The notes: generated by a model not told the origin, from the sequence alone. Shown: positions 28,072-37,441, counted from the stretch's first letter. The stretch: DNA of 64,000 nt from Sphingobacterium bovistauri (GCF_020295405.1 NZ_JADEYP010000015.1:28074-92073), one strand, 5' to 3'. Made by a program: numbers and translations.

Positions 28072-29460
28072 ATGGGATGTGGCAGTTGCTCATCCGGTGG
28101 TGGGTGTGGTACAAGTAGCAAATTAGGCACAGTACCTGCAGGCTGTAATAACAACGGTACCTGCATGACCAGCGGATGTAATAAATTAGATGTGTATGAC
28201 TGGCTTTCCGATATGGATTTGCCATCAAATTATAAACCGTTCAATGTTGTAGAAGTACGTTTCAAAGGATCTCGCAAAGATTTCTTTGTTAATACGGACA
28301 ATCTTTACCTTGAAATGGGTGAAATGGTCGCTGTAGAGCCTTCTACTGGAGGCTATGACATTGGACACGTATCGTTGACAGGGGAGTTAGTTCGTCTTCA
28401 GCTGAAGAAAAACAATGTGAATCCTGAAACTGTAGAAAAGAAAATCTACCGAAAAGCGAATGAAGCTGATGTTGCAAAATTTAATGCTGCCAAAGAATTA
28501 GAATGGGAGACGATGCACAAGGCTCGAAAATTAGCCTTAGACCTAGGTCTTTCAATGAAAATTTCTGATGTAGATTATCAGGGCGATAAGACAAAAGCCA
28601 CTTTTTATTACACAGCAGAAGGTCGTGTTGATTTTCGAGAGTTAATCAAAAAAATGGCAGAATCGTTCCGTATTCGTATCGAAATGCGTCAAATTGGTAT
28701 GCGCCAGGAAGCCAGCCGTCTAGGTGGTATTGGTTCTTGTGGTCGTGAGTTATGTTGTTCAACATGGTTGACGGATTTCAAAACAGTATCTACTTCTGCA
28801 GCTCGTTATCAAAACCTTTCGTTAAATACACTAAAATTGGCCGGCCAATGTGGTAAGCTGAAGTGCTGTTTAAATTACGAACTAGACAGCTATATGGATG
28901 CTTTGAAAGATATTCCAAATGATGTAGATCGTATCGAAACTCGCAGTGGGGTAGCCTATCTTCAAAAAACGGATATATTCAAGAAGACGATGTGGTTCTC
29001 ATTCCCTGGTGCAGAAAGCTGGATTCCTTTACCGATTAGTAAAGTTAAAGAGCTTGCTGAACTGAACAAAAAAGGTGAGAAACCTGAATCTCTAGGTCAA
29101 CCAACAGAAAAAGTAGAGGTTGCGAAGCCCGTAATATTAGATTATGAAAATGTTGTAGGTCAGGATAGCTTAACACGATTGGATGAAAAAAATAAAAAGC
29201 GCAAAAAGAAAAAACCTAAGGCTAAACAAGTAAATACAGCGAATAAAACTGAATCGGAAAGAATTCCGTCAAACCAAACGGAAAGGGTTCAAAAACCTCA
29301 AAATCAACCTTTGACCATCCAAAAAGGATTAGAAGGTGAAAATAATGGTGGTGACAACACTCCAAAAGAGAACGATCAGAAGAAAAAGCGTAGGTTCAAT
29401 AATAATAACCGCAATAGAAATAAACCAAACGCTAATAAACAACAAAATGGTGGTGAATAA
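28072..29460 (+). CDS. ricT: PSP1-domain protein, RicT/YaaT-like
   Basis: This 462-residue protein has an N-terminal cysteine/glycine-rich stretch (MGCGSCSSGGGCG). A PSP1 domain covers about 50-320, with MRQEASRLGGIGSCGRELCC, STWLTDFKTVSTSAARYQN and LKLAGQCGKLKCCLNYE, which are the conserved cysteines of RicT proteins. The last 110 residues are a low-complexity Lys/Asn/Gln-rich tail. In Bacillus, RicT is part of an iron-sulfur Y-complex affecting RNase Y; whether that applies in Bacteroidota is unknown. It sits between holB and gldH. The gene symbol rests on family similarity. Confidence 0.85.
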   Translation: MGCGSCSSGGGCGTSSKLGTVPAGCNNNGTCMTSGCNKLDVYDWLSDMDLPSNYKPFNVVEVRFKGSRKDFFVNTDNLYLEMGEMVAVEPSTGGYDIGHVSLTGELVRLQLKKNNVNPETVEKKIYRKANEADVAKFNAAKELEWETMHKARKLALDLGLSMKISDVDYQGDKTKATFYYTAEGRVDFRELIKKMAESFRIRIEMRQIGMRQEASRLGGIGSCGRELCCSTWLTDFKTVSTSAARYQNLSLNTLKLAGQCGKLKCCLNYELDSYMDALKDIPNDVDRIETRSGVAYLQKTDIFKKTMWFSFPGAESWIPLPISKVKELAELNKKGEKPESLGQPTEKVEVAKPVILDYENVVGQDSLTRLDEKNKKRKKKKPKAKQVNTANKTESERIPSNQTERVQKPQNQPLTIQKGLEGENNGGDNTPKENDQKKKRRFNNNNRNRNKPNANKQQNGGE

Positions 29461-29470
29461 TTTCACCACC
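29449..29470 (+). terminator. Hairpin at the end of the ricT-like gene
   Basis: GGTGGTGAA (29449-29457) pairs perfectly with TTCACCACC (29462-29470). The ricT stop codon sits in the 4-base loop, and a T-rich stretch (ATTTTTC) follows. It lies 14 bases before gldH, so it could be a terminator or attenuator between the two genes. Confidence 0.5.
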
Positions 29471-29483
29471 CATATTTTTCAAT

Positions 29484-29942
29484 ATGAATAGGTTCTTAGC
29501 ATTTATATTCCTTCTCTTCTCCCTAGGATCGTGTATGGATAACTCTTCATTTGAAGAAAACAAGGTTATCGCTAATCGATCTTGGGATTACGCTCAGATC
29601 CCTACATTCTCGGTAAAGATAAAAGACAATAAAGCCAAATACGATGTCCTTATAAGTGTGAGACATACGAATCAATATGATTTCTCTAATTTATTTATTC
29701 TACTACACGAAAAAGGAAAAGGTTTATTAGACACAGCTTATCGCAAAGAAATTAAATTAGCAGAACTAGATGGAAAATGGACAGGTAAATCATCCGGTTC
29801 ATTATATGAAACACAATATCTAGCTAAAGAAAATTTTACTTTTCCAGATACAGGAACCTATACTTTTTCCATTGAACAAAATATGCGTGTGAATCCCTTA
29901 ACAGAAATTTCTGATGTGGGCATCAAATTGCTAAAAAAATGA
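29484..29942 (+). CDS. gldH: Gliding motility lipoprotein GldH
   Basis: This 152-residue protein has a lipoprotein signal (FIFLLFSLGSC, lipobox cysteine near 17). The GldH pattern follows: IANRSWDYAQIPTFSV, then VRHTNQYDFSNLFILLHEK and the end SDVGIKLLKK. GldH is needed for Flavobacterium gliding, but the gene is kept in many Bacteroidota that do not glide. It overlaps lpxK by four bases. Confidence 0.9.
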   Translation: MNRFLAFIFLLFSLGSCMDNSSFEENKVIANRSWDYAQIPTFSVKIKDNKAKYDVLISVRHTNQYDFSNLFILLHEKGKGLLDTAYRKEIKLAELDGKWTGKSSGSLYETQYLAKENFTFPDTGTYTFSIEQNMRVNPLTEISDVGIKLLKK

Positions 29943-30979
29943 TAACAATTCTGCGATGGATCCTTTTTCCTATTACTGTGGTATACCACAGCATCATATG
30001 GCTAAGAAATTTATTGTACGATAAAGGAATTTTCAAAAGTCAATCTTTTAAAATCCCAACTATAGTTATCGGGAACCTTGCCATTGGAGGAACTGGAAAA
30101 AGCCCAATGACAGAATATCTTATTAAGTTGTTACAAGATAAATATTCTATAGCTACCCTTAGTAGGGGATATGGTCGTAAAACTAAAGGATACAGACTTG
30201 TAAATGTAAATTCAAAAGCACTTGAGGTAGGAGACGAGCCTCTCCAATTCAAAAATAAATTTCCAAACATTACTGTTGCTGTAGACGAGGATCGCTGTGA
30301 AGGTATTAAACAGCTTCAAAATAATCATGATATTATCATTCTAGATGATGCATTTCAACATAGAAAATTGAGGCCAGGATACGCAATATTATTATTTGAC
30401 TTTAACTCTCTTTTCAAACCTATCCTCACTTTGCCGACAGGTGATTTTAGAGATATTTTTTCATCTACAAAGCGAGCAGATCTTATTATTATTACTAAGT
30501 GTCCTGAAAATATCAATGATAAAGAAAAACACCATATAGAACACATCATCCGTAAATATAATATTGCCCCAATATTTTATACAAAAATCGGTTATGAAAA
30601 TCCTAAAAGTCTGAGTGGATCTATCGAGGAGAATAAATTAGAAAACAAGGAAATTCTCCTATTCTGTGGAATAGCCAACCCCACTCCTCTGGTAGAGTAT
30701 TTAGAAAAGTATAATAACACTGTTCATTTATTAAAATTTCCAGATCACCACAATTTCTCACAAGATGATTTTGAAAAAATAAAGAACAAATTCAATAGCA
30801 TTGATAATACAAACAAACTCATTCTTACTACAGAAAAAGATACTCAACGTATTCCTGCAGATGTTTTTATTTCTTATCCTGTATATTATATGCCTATTCA
30901 TTTGCAATCTGCAGACAATCAACAGGTAACTTTTGATCATTTTATTGAAAATTACCTTTCTTCTCACCAAGGCCATTAA
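29939..30979 (+). CDS. lpxK: Tetraacyldisaccharide 4'-kinase (lipid A synthesis)
   Basis: This 346-residue protein begins with a membrane-associated hydrophobic helix and has the P-loop GNLAIGGTGKSPMTEYLIKLL near 45-65. LSRGYGRKTKG and VGDEPLQFKNKFP follow, then DDAFQHRKLRPGYAILLFD. These are diagnostic of LpxK, the inner-membrane kinase that phosphorylates the lipid A disaccharide at the 4' position. It starts inside the end of gldH, so the pair is translationally coupled. Confidence 0.96.
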   Translation: MITILRWILFPITVVYHSIIWLRNLLYDKGIFKSQSFKIPTIVIGNLAIGGTGKSPMTEYLIKLLQDKYSIATLSRGYGRKTKGYRLVNVNSKALEVGDEPLQFKNKFPNITVAVDEDRCEGIKQLQNNHDIIILDDAFQHRKLRPGYAILLFDFNSLFKPILTLPTGDFRDIFSSTKRADLIIITKCPENINDKEKHHIEHIIRKYNIAPIFYTKIGYENPKSLSGSIEENKLENKEILLFCGIANPTPLVEYLEKYNNTVHLLKFPDHHNFSQDDFEKIKNKFNSIDNTNKLILTTEKDTQRIPADVFISYPVYYMPIHLQSADNQQVTFDHFIENYLSSHQGH

Positions 30980-31037
30980 ACTTTATTTAAATAAATAAGT
31001 CTAAATGCTATTATAAACTTAATATCATTTAAAACTT

Positions 31038-31424
31038 ATGAAAAGTCTAATTTCAATTTTAGCATTAGTACTAAGCTTGGGGCTTGCTAATGCACAACAA
31101 GGTGGCAATAGACCACAAAGAACTCCAGAAGAAATGGCAAAAATGCAGATGGAACGTTTAACTAAAGAATTAAACTTGTCTCAGACGCAACAAGACTCAA
31201 TTCAAAAATATATTCTATCTACTTCCAAAGAGCAGCAAAAAATCTTTAGAGAAGCAGGAGATAACCGCGAAGCAGCAATGAAAAGTATGCAAGCTTTGCG
31301 TGAAAAACAGAGCTTAAAAGTAAAGACTTTTTTAAATGAAGAGCAAAGTAAAAAATATGACGAATTAGCAAAACAAAGAGGTTTCGGTGCAGGCGGACAA
31401 AGAGGTCAACGTCCAACCAACTAA
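31038..31424 (+). CDS. Small periplasmic Spy/CpxP-like helical protein
   Basis: This 128-residue protein has a signal peptide (MKSLISILALVLSLGLANAQ) and a charged helical body. It carries two LTxxQ-like repeats, LNLSQTQQDSIQKYI near 51-65 and LNEEQSKKYDELAKQ near 100-114, the hallmark spacing of Spy/CpxP-type periplasmic proteins. The tail is Gly/Arg-rich. Spy and CpxP are periplasmic chaperone/sensor-inhibitor proteins in Enterobacteria; an equivalent role here is inference. A strong terminator follows. Confidence 0.75.
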   Translation: MKSLISILALVLSLGLANAQQGGNRPQRTPEEMAKMQMERLTKELNLSQTQQDSIQKYILSTSKEQQKIFREAGDNREAAMKSMQALREKQSLKVKTFLNEEQSKKYDELAKQRGFGAGGQRGQRPTN

Positions 31425-31447
31425 TTTTTGTAGTTCATATATGTTAA

Positions 31448-31482
31448 GGGGGCTTATTTCAATAGAAATAAGCCCTTTTTTG
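31448..31482 (+). terminator. Intrinsic terminator after the first Spy-like gene
   Basis: GGGCTTATTT (31450-31459) pairs with AAATAAGCCC (31466-31475) and is followed by a run of six T bases. Confidence 0.8.
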
Positions 31483-31596
31483 TTAAAACTTGTTAAATTG
31501 TAACAAACTAGATACAAAAATACAATAAATCATAACATTTGACTGTTATAGTAGTGTATTAAATAAATAGAGTATTACACACAAATTTTAAATGCT

Positions 31597-31983
31597 ATGA
31601 AAAAATTAATTTTAACAGGTCTGAGCTTTTTATTCGCAATTACATTAACTTTTGCACAAGACATTAATCCAGAAACCAAAGCAAAACAAAAAGTAGATGA
31701 ATTAACGCAGGTCTTGACACTCAACGAAGATCAACAATCAGCAATATTAACAGTTGTTTTAGAGAAAATTACTGCAACACAAGCAATTCAAGCTGATACA
31801 TCATTAGCTCCTGAAGTAGCCAAACAACAAATAGAAGTTGCCAAAGTTACAGCTCTTCAAAAAATATCTGAGCAACTAAACGATGATCAAAAAATAGCTT
31901 TTGCTAAATACCTAGAAGAAAAACATGCTAAAAAAGAAGAAGAGCAAGGTGAGCAAAAGGAAGAAGAAAATAACAACAATTAG
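31597..31983 (+). CDS. Second small periplasmic Spy/CpxP-like helical protein
   Basis: This 128-residue protein has a signal peptide (MKKLILTGLSFLFAITLTFAQ) and two LTxxQ-like repeats, LTLNEDQQSAILTVV near 41-55 and LNDDQKIAFAKYLEE near 93-107. An acidic tail (EEEQGEQKEEENNNN) ends the protein. It matches the layout of the gene upstream but has a very different C-terminus (acidic instead of basic), suggesting an old duplication with divergence. Each has its own terminator, so they may be regulated separately. A chaperone or stress role is inference. Confidence 0.75.
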   Translation: MKKLILTGLSFLFAITLTFAQDINPETKAKQKVDELTQVLTLNEDQQSAILTVVLEKITATQAIQADTSLAPEVAKQQIEVAKVTALQKISEQLNDDQKIAFAKYLEEKHAKKEEEQGEQKEEENNNN

Positions 31984-32038
31984 AAGTTCCTGTATATTTT
32001 ATATGCAAACCAAAAACTAATAATTTCATTAATTACCA

Positions 32039-32066
32039 AAAAAGGCGGAATAATTTCCGCCTTTTT
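32039..32066. terminator. Bidirectional terminator between the Spy-like gene and dnaA
   Basis: AAAAAGGCGGAA and TTCCGCCTTTTT form a GC-cored hairpin with a short loop between convergent genes, with A and T runs at the ends. Confidence 0.8.
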
Positions 32067-32085
32067 CTTGTTACTAGATATCTTT

Positions 32086-33513
32086 CTAAGAAGTCTTCAA
32101 TTTCTTTTGAATGTCTTGAACATAAGTTTTGAACTTTTTGTCCGTTTCAATCAAATCTTCAACAGTCTGACAAGCATAAATAACTGTCGAGTGATCTCTT
32201 CCTCCGAAGAAATTACCGATAGACTTTAAAGATGATTTCGTATGGTTTTTAGCTAGGTACATCGAAATTTGACGAGCCTGTACAATTTCACGCTTACGTA
32301 CTTTCGATTTAACCATTTCTACTGGAACTTCGAAATACTCACAAACCAATTTCTGGATGTACTCCATCGAGATTTCCTTATGTGTATTCTTCACAAAGTT
32401 CTTCAGCATAGACTTTGCTAAATTCAAGTCTATTTCTTTTTTGTTTAGTGTAGATTGAGCCAACAAAGAAACCATAGCTCCCTCCAATTCACGCACGCTA
32501 TTATCAATCTGTGTAGCTACATATTCTACCACCGTTTCTGGCAACTCAATACCATCAGAATACATTTTCTTTTTCAAAATCGCCATTCTCGTCTCCAAAT
32601 CTGGAATTTGGATATCAGCAGATAATCCCCATTTGAAACGACTTAATAATCGCTCTTCTAATCCAGACAAATCCTTAGGAGCTTTGTCAGAGGTTAAGAT
32701 AATCTGTTTTCCCGACTGATGTAAATGGTTGAAGATATGGAAAAAAATATCTTGTGTCTTCTCTTTACCCGCGAAATTATGTACATCATCCATGATGATA
32801 ACATCCATTGCTTGATAGAAGTTTACAAAATCATTGATTGTATTGTTTTTCAATGAATCTACAAACTGTTGACAGAATTTTTCACAAGAAACATAAATCA
32901 CCAACTTGTCTGGTAAATTTTTCTTGATTTCATTTCCAATAGCTTGCGCCAAGTGTGTCTTACCTAAACCTACATCACCATATAGCATTAATGGGTTAAA
33001 AGATGTTCCTCCAGGCTTATTTGCAACAGCATAACCAGCAGAACGTGCTAATCTATTACACTCACCCTCTACAAAATTCTCAAACGTATAATTTTGATTC
33101 AATTGTGGGTCTACTTGCAATTTTTTAAGCCCTGGAATGACAAAAGGGTTCTTTATGTTTTTATTTAATGCTACAGGGACAGGTATAGATTGTCTTTTAC
33201 CTTCGGCACCATTACCATTGGATGGAAGGTTAGTCGTATAAGGCGTATTTGCAGACGATTTCTCTACTACAATATTATACTCTAATCTTCCTTGTTCACC
33301 TAAGAATTTCTTTACCGTCTTACGTAAGATACCTACGTAATGCTCTTCCAACCACTCGTAAAAGAATAAACTAGGAACTTGAATAGTCAAAACGTTTTCC
33401 TCCAAACGAACCGCATTCACCGGTTCGAACCATGTCTTATAACTTTGCGCAGGAATGTTGTCTTTAATCACTTGAAGACAATTATTCCAAACACTTGTAT
33501 ACGTTTTTTCCAT
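32086..33513 (-). CDS. dnaA: Chromosomal replication initiator protein DnaA
   Basis: This 475-residue protein has the N-terminal DnaB/DiaA-interaction domain, a variable linker (about 85-135), the AAA+ domain with Walker A GDVGLGKTH at 179-187 and IIMDDVHNF as Walker B. The C-terminal DNA-binding helix-turn-helix contains GRDHSTVIYACQTVEDL near 445-461. It binds TTATCCACA-type boxes and opens the origin. Two TTTTCCACA boxes lie in its own upstream region, suggesting autoregulation. Confidence 0.98.
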   Translation of the reverse strand: MEKTYTSVWNNCLQVIKDNIPAQSYKTWFEPVNAVRLEENVLTIQVPSLFFYEWLEEHYVGILRKTVKKFLGEQGRLEYNIVVEKSSANTPYTTNLPSNGNGAEGKRQSIPVPVALNKNIKNPFVIPGLKKLQVDPQLNQNYTFENFVEGECNRLARSAGYAVANKPGGTSFNPLMLYGDVGLGKTHLAQAIGNEIKKNLPDKLVIYVSCEKFCQQFVDSLKNNTINDFVNFYQAMDVIIMDDVHNFAGKEKTQDIFFHIFNHLHQSGKQIILTSDKAPKDLSGLEERLLSRFKWGLSADIQIPDLETRMAILKKKMYSDGIELPETVVEYVATQIDNSVRELEGAMVSLLAQSTLNKKEIDLNLAKSMLKNFVKNTHKEISMEYIQKLVCEYFEVPVEMVKSKVRKREIVQARQISMYLAKNHTKSSLKSIGNFFGGRDHSTVIYACQTVEDLIETDKKFKTYVQDIQKKLKTS

Positions 33514-33830
33514 TCTTAAATTGTTAATAACTTGATAACCAATTATTGATAAAAAAATTGTTTATAACTTTCCCTTTCAACGAAGATGACAAAAATTTCC
33601 GACCTAAAAAAGCGAAAGATCAAAAAAAATACAATTCACTAATAGTCAATAATTTAGGTTAAAAAAAACACTTCTAGGTCGATGTTTTATTGTCAATTGA
33701 AATTTTTCCACATGTCCAAAACATCGATAAAAAACATCATTATTCAAAACAATTTTTACGGTTTAATAATTAGTTTGTGGAAAACTTTCTACAACTAAAT
33801 TAAATAAAATTTTTGATAAAAATAAAAGAA
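33514..33830. promoter_or_regulatory. dnaA upstream region with two DnaA boxes and an inverted repeat
   Basis: This is a non-coding, very AT-rich stretch. TTTTCCACA occurs at 33704-33712 and, inverted, at 33776-33784; both fit the TTWTNCACA box. The first box lies inside a 10-bp inverted repeat, TCGATGTTTT (33679-33688) and AAAACATCGA (33718-33727). It could be an autoregulatory region of dnaA or a secondary origin site. The nadA-nadB gap has a denser box cluster. Confidence 0.5.
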
Positions 33831-33857
33831 AAAGAGCCATAAAATTTATGGCTCTTT
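33831..33857 (-). terminator. Terminator downstream of dxs
   Basis: AAAGAGCCATAAA (33831-33843) pairs with its complement at 33845-33857, just after the dxs stop codon on the minus strand, followed by A/T-rich sequence. Confidence 0.7.
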
Positions 33858-33881
33858 AAATATTTTTTTGTACTTCTTGTT

Positions 33882-35810
33882 CTAACCTACTTGAAACTGT
33901 GTCGGTTGGGTTTTGCTCAATTTTTTGCATTCGTTGACAATAGCTTCAGCATCATAATTACACAACCGCCAAAGTTCCTTTTGTTCTCCATGCTCTACGA
34001 TTTCATCAGGAATTCCTAATCTGATAACCTGTGCTTGATAATTATGATTAGACATAAATTCTAATATAGCTGATCCAAATCCTCCAGGTAATACACCATC
34101 TTCAACTGTTATTACCTTATTGAACTTTTGGAAAACTTCATGCAACAACTCTTCGTCTAATGGTTTAACAAAACGAATATCATAATGTGAAGGGTATATC
34201 CCCTCAGCATTTAAATCTATTATAGCTTTTGCAGCTTCATTTCCTACATGTCCAAATGTAAGAATAGCCACTTCTTCTCCATCTATAAGTTTTCTTCCCT
34301 TTCCAATTGGTAATGCTTTGAATGGTCTTTTCCAATCTGGCATCACACCATTTCCACGAGGATAACGAATAACAAAAGGACCAATATTGTCCAATTGAGC
34401 TGTATACATCATATTACGAAGTTCTTCTTCATTCATCGGTGCCCCAATTATCAAATTTGGAACACAGCGCATAAATGAAATATCATAAGCACCATGATGT
34501 GTCGGGCCATCAGCCCCCACGAGCCCTGCTCGATCTAAACAAAATACAACATTAAGCTTTTGTAATGCTACGTCATGAATAACCTGATCATAAGCACGCT
34601 GCATAAAAGAAGAATAGATGTTACAAAAAGGTACCAATCCTTGAGTCGCTAAGCCAGCACTAAATGTTACTGCGTGCTGCTCTGCAATACCGACATCAAA
34701 AGCTCTGTTAGGCATTGCATTCATCATAATATTCATGGATGATCCGCTTGGCATAGCTGGTGTTATACCCATGATTTTATCATTTGCTTCAGCTAATTCA
34801 ACCAATGTATGTCCAAAAACATCTTGGTACTTTAGTGGCTGAGGCTTATCGTGAGTAGTTTTCTTTATTTCACCTGTTATCTTATCAAACAAGCCCGGTG
34901 CATGCCATTTCGTCTGATCCTTTTCTGCAAGAGAATAACCTTTTCCTTTTACTGTCACTACATGTAAAAGTTTAGGTCCATTTATATTTTTTAAATCTTC
35001 TATTGTTTTCGCCAATTTAGTCACATCATGACCATCTACTGGACCGAAGTACCTAAAGTTCAACGATTCGAAAAGGTTAGCATTTTTTAGGAGTGTACCT
35101 TTGATACTTTGCTCTATTTTCTTGGCCCACCCATAGGCATCTGGACCATTTTTAGAAATCTTTGCTAAGATTGAGATTAATTCATCTCTAAATTTATTGT
35201 AGCTTTTAGATGTAGTAATACTAGTCAGATATTCCTTCAATGCGCCTACATTCGGATCGATAGACATGCAGTTATCATTCAGAATAACTAATAAATTAGA
35301 TTTCTCAATACCCGCGTGATTCAAGGCCTCAAAAGCCATACCTCCTGTTAATGCGCCATCTCCAATAATAGCGACGTGTTGTCGGTCTGTTTCCCCTTTG
35401 TAAGCAGAAGCAACCGCCATACCCAACGCTGCAGAGATGGAAGTCGAAGAGTGACCTACACCAAAAGCATCATATTCGCTTTCTTCACGCTTAGGAAAAC
35501 CTGAAATACCGCCCAATATTCTATTTGTATGGAATTGTTCTCGACGACCTGTAAGTATTTTGTGTCCATAAGCCTGGTGACCCACATCAAACACAATTTG
35601 ATCATATGGCGTATTCAACGCATAATGAAGAGCTACTGTCAACTCTACAACGCCTAAACTCGCGGCAAAATGACCTCCATTGACAGAAACTATATCAATA
35701 ATAAATTGTCTAAGCTCTTTACAAACCTCTTCCAAATCCGAATCTTTAAGCTTTCTCAAATCCGATGGATATAGAATGTTCTTCAAAAGTGCCCCTGCTT
35801 CTATTTGCAT
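33882..35810 (-). CDS. dxs: 1-deoxy-D-xylulose-5-phosphate synthase
   Basis: This 642-residue protein has the transketolase-like thiamine-diphosphate site: DVGHQAYGHKILTGRR, then GDGALTGGMAFEALNHAG with N-D-N-C-M-S downstream. The Dxs-type second half carries FDVGIAEQHAVTFSAGLA and CLDRAGLVGADGPTHHG. It condenses pyruvate and glyceraldehyde 3-phosphate in the first step of the MEP isoprenoid pathway, and needs the thiamine diphosphate that ThiL (44 kb) makes. Its length is normal. It has its own terminator and 136 bases of upstream DNA facing scpA. Confidence 0.97.
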   Translation of the reverse strand: MQIEAGALLKNILYPSDLRKLKDSDLEEVCKELRQFIIDIVSVNGGHFAASLGVVELTVALHYALNTPYDQIVFDVGHQAYGHKILTGRREQFHTNRILGGISGFPKREESEYDAFGVGHSSTSISAALGMAVASAYKGETDRQHVAIIGDGALTGGMAFEALNHAGIEKSNLLVILNDNCMSIDPNVGALKEYLTSITTSKSYNKFRDELISILAKISKNGPDAYGWAKKIEQSIKGTLLKNANLFESLNFRYFGPVDGHDVTKLAKTIEDLKNINGPKLLHVVTVKGKGYSLAEKDQTKWHAPGLFDKITGEIKKTTHDKPQPLKYQDVFGHTLVELAEANDKIMGITPAMPSGSSMNIMMNAMPNRAFDVGIAEQHAVTFSAGLATQGLVPFCNIYSSFMQRAYDQVIHDVALQKLNVVFCLDRAGLVGADGPTHHGAYDISFMRCVPNLIIGAPMNEEELRNMMYTAQLDNIGPFVIRYPRGNGVMPDWKRPFKALPIGKGRKLIDGEEVAILTFGHVGNEAAKAIIDLNAEGIYPSHYDIRFVKPLDEELLHEVFQKFNKVITVEDGVLPGGFGSAILEFMSNHNYQAQVIRLGIPDEIVEHGEQKELWRLCNYDAEAIVNECKKLSKTQPTQFQVG

Positions 35811-35958
35811 ACCTTAAATTAGTTTCAAAACAAGTTACAAAGTAACAAATTTATTCTTTTAACCGATGTATATATATACAAAAAACTGTTACCAAAGTTT
35901 TACTATTCAAGTTTAAAAATAAATATTAATTCGTAAATGCGTATTTTTGATTCAATAT

Positions 35959-36732
35959 ATGGAAGCAACAAATTACGAAATAAAGCTCGATCAATTCGAG
36001 GGACCTTTTGACTTATTATTGTTTTTTATCGAACGTGATGAGCTTAATATCCATGATATCCCTATCTCCAAGATTACGGATGATTTCTTGGATTATATTC
36101 AAAAGATGCATTCCCTAAATATTGAATTAGCTTCCGAATTTATTTTCGTAGCATCCACTTTGATGCGTATTAAGGCTAAAATGTTGCTTCCTCGACCAGA
36201 TTTAGACGAAAATGAAAACGAAGTCGATCTAAAAGAACAATTTGTTCAAAAACTTATCCTCTACAAACAATTCAAAGATATTTGTGAAGATTTTAAAATT
36301 TTAGAAGCCGAAAGGGAAAAATTACATCACCGTGCTAATGTTACTTTCGATTTAAAAAACACCAAACGTCAAATCACTGAAGAAGAATTATCTTCTTTTG
36401 ATTTATACAAATTGATGATGGTCTACGAGAAAATGATGTATCATTTTACACATCGTGTCGTTCCTGTAACACATACTGTTGTAAAATTTCCATATTCCAT
36501 CGAAAAACAAAAGGATGCTATTACCGCACTTTTAGATCTGAATAAAAAACTAGATTTTCAGATGATCCTAAAAAACTCCGAAAATAGAGTACAATTTGTC
36601 TTTAATTTCTTAGCAATTTTAGAAATGCTGCAACAAAAATTGTTAGAAATCGAAGTTGGATTAGGTTATAATAATTTTGAAGTAGGAACAAAAGATCCAA
36701 ATAGTCTAGAGCCTACAATAGAAGAAGATTAG
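35959..36732 (+). CDS. scpA: Segregation and condensation protein A
   Basis: This 257-residue protein from the ATG at 35959 (an in-frame TTG lies at 35947) begins with the ScpA signature YEIKLDQFEGPFDLLLFFIERDELNIHDIPI, followed by ASEFIFVASTLMRIKAKMLLP. ScpA is the kleisin that bridges SMC heads in the chromosome-condensing complex, which ParB loads at parS sites. This fits the parS-like sites at 45-52 kb. The stop overlaps by four bases with the convergent enoyl-CoA hydratase gene. Confidence 0.95.
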   Translation: MEATNYEIKLDQFEGPFDLLLFFIERDELNIHDIPISKITDDFLDYIQKMHSLNIELASEFIFVASTLMRIKAKMLLPRPDLDENENEVDLKEQFVQKLILYKQFKDICEDFKILEAEREKLHHRANVTFDLKNTKRQITEEELSSFDLYKLMMVYEKMMYHFTHRVVPVTHTVVKFPYSIEKQKDAITALLDLNKKLDFQMILKNSENRVQFVFNFLAILEMLQQKLLEIEVGLGYNNFEVGTKDPNSLEPTIEED

Positions 36733-37433
36733 TTATTTTCTTTCAGCTTTTCTAGCATATTTTTCAAATATTGATATCTATTTTGATCCGGAATAGACGG
36801 TAAATATCGGAGGGATTCTATACCGCTTTTTATAGCCTTTGTTGATTTATTATCGTATGAATTTATTAGCTGATTCAAATCATTTTCATCAATAAAGCCA
36901 TCTACTATTCCATTTTCTTCCGCTTTTATTGCATCAAAATAATTCGTCTCCAAGCACAGTTGTAATGCTTTTTTTTCTGGCATTACTTTCAATAAACTAG
37001 CCATCACTTGAAAAGGAAACAAACCAATTTCTAATTCTGGTAATTTGAATTGTACATTTTGATTACAAAAAACATAAGTACAACCTAAAATAATAAGAAA
37101 ACCTCCAGCGATTACATTGCCTTCAACTAATGCTATGGAAGGCTTTAATAATTGGTCAAAAACCTCACCCAAAGAAATATTCTCATTTTGAATAGCAGGA
37201 TTTTTAACGTCTAATTCAGGATTTTCAAAAGTTTTGAGATCCATTCCTGCACAAAAAATAGGTCCTTCAGCTTTGATAATGACTAGCTTTATTTTATCAT
37301 CATCATTAGCTTCCTCAAACGCATGATGAATCTCATTCACCATTGTTGGAGTGAAAGCATTTCTTTTCTCTGGTCGTGCCAAAGTCAGAATAAATTGATG
37401 TTCTATTTTCTCTACCTTAATGAATTTGTACAT
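36729..37433 (-). CDS. Enoyl-CoA hydratase/isomerase, probable methylglutaconyl-CoA hydratase
   Basis: This 234-residue crotonase-fold protein has RPEKRNAFTPTMVNEI near 20-35, GPIFCAGMDLKTFENP near 57-72 (first oxyanion loop), and VEGNVIAGGFLIILGCTYVF (second oxyanion glycine). It is shorter than typical crotonases (about 260). It is followed upstream by HMG-CoA lyase and acyl-CoA dehydrogenase, so the hydration of 3-methylglutaconyl-CoA to HMG-CoA in leucine breakdown is the likely job (context). The exact substrate is not visible in the sequence. Confidence 0.8.
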   Translation of the reverse strand: MYKFIKVEKIEHQFILTLARPEKRNAFTPTMVNEIHHAFEEANDDDKIKLVIIKAEGPIFCAGMDLKTFENPELDVKNPAIQNENISLGEVFDQLLKPSIALVEGNVIAGGFLIILGCTYVFCNQNVQFKLPELEIGLFPFQVMASLLKVMPEKKALQLCLETNYFDAIKAEENGIVDGFIDENDLNQLINSYDNKSTKAIKSGIESLRYLPSIPDQNRYQYLKNMLEKLKENN

Positions 37434-37441
37434 AGCTAATA

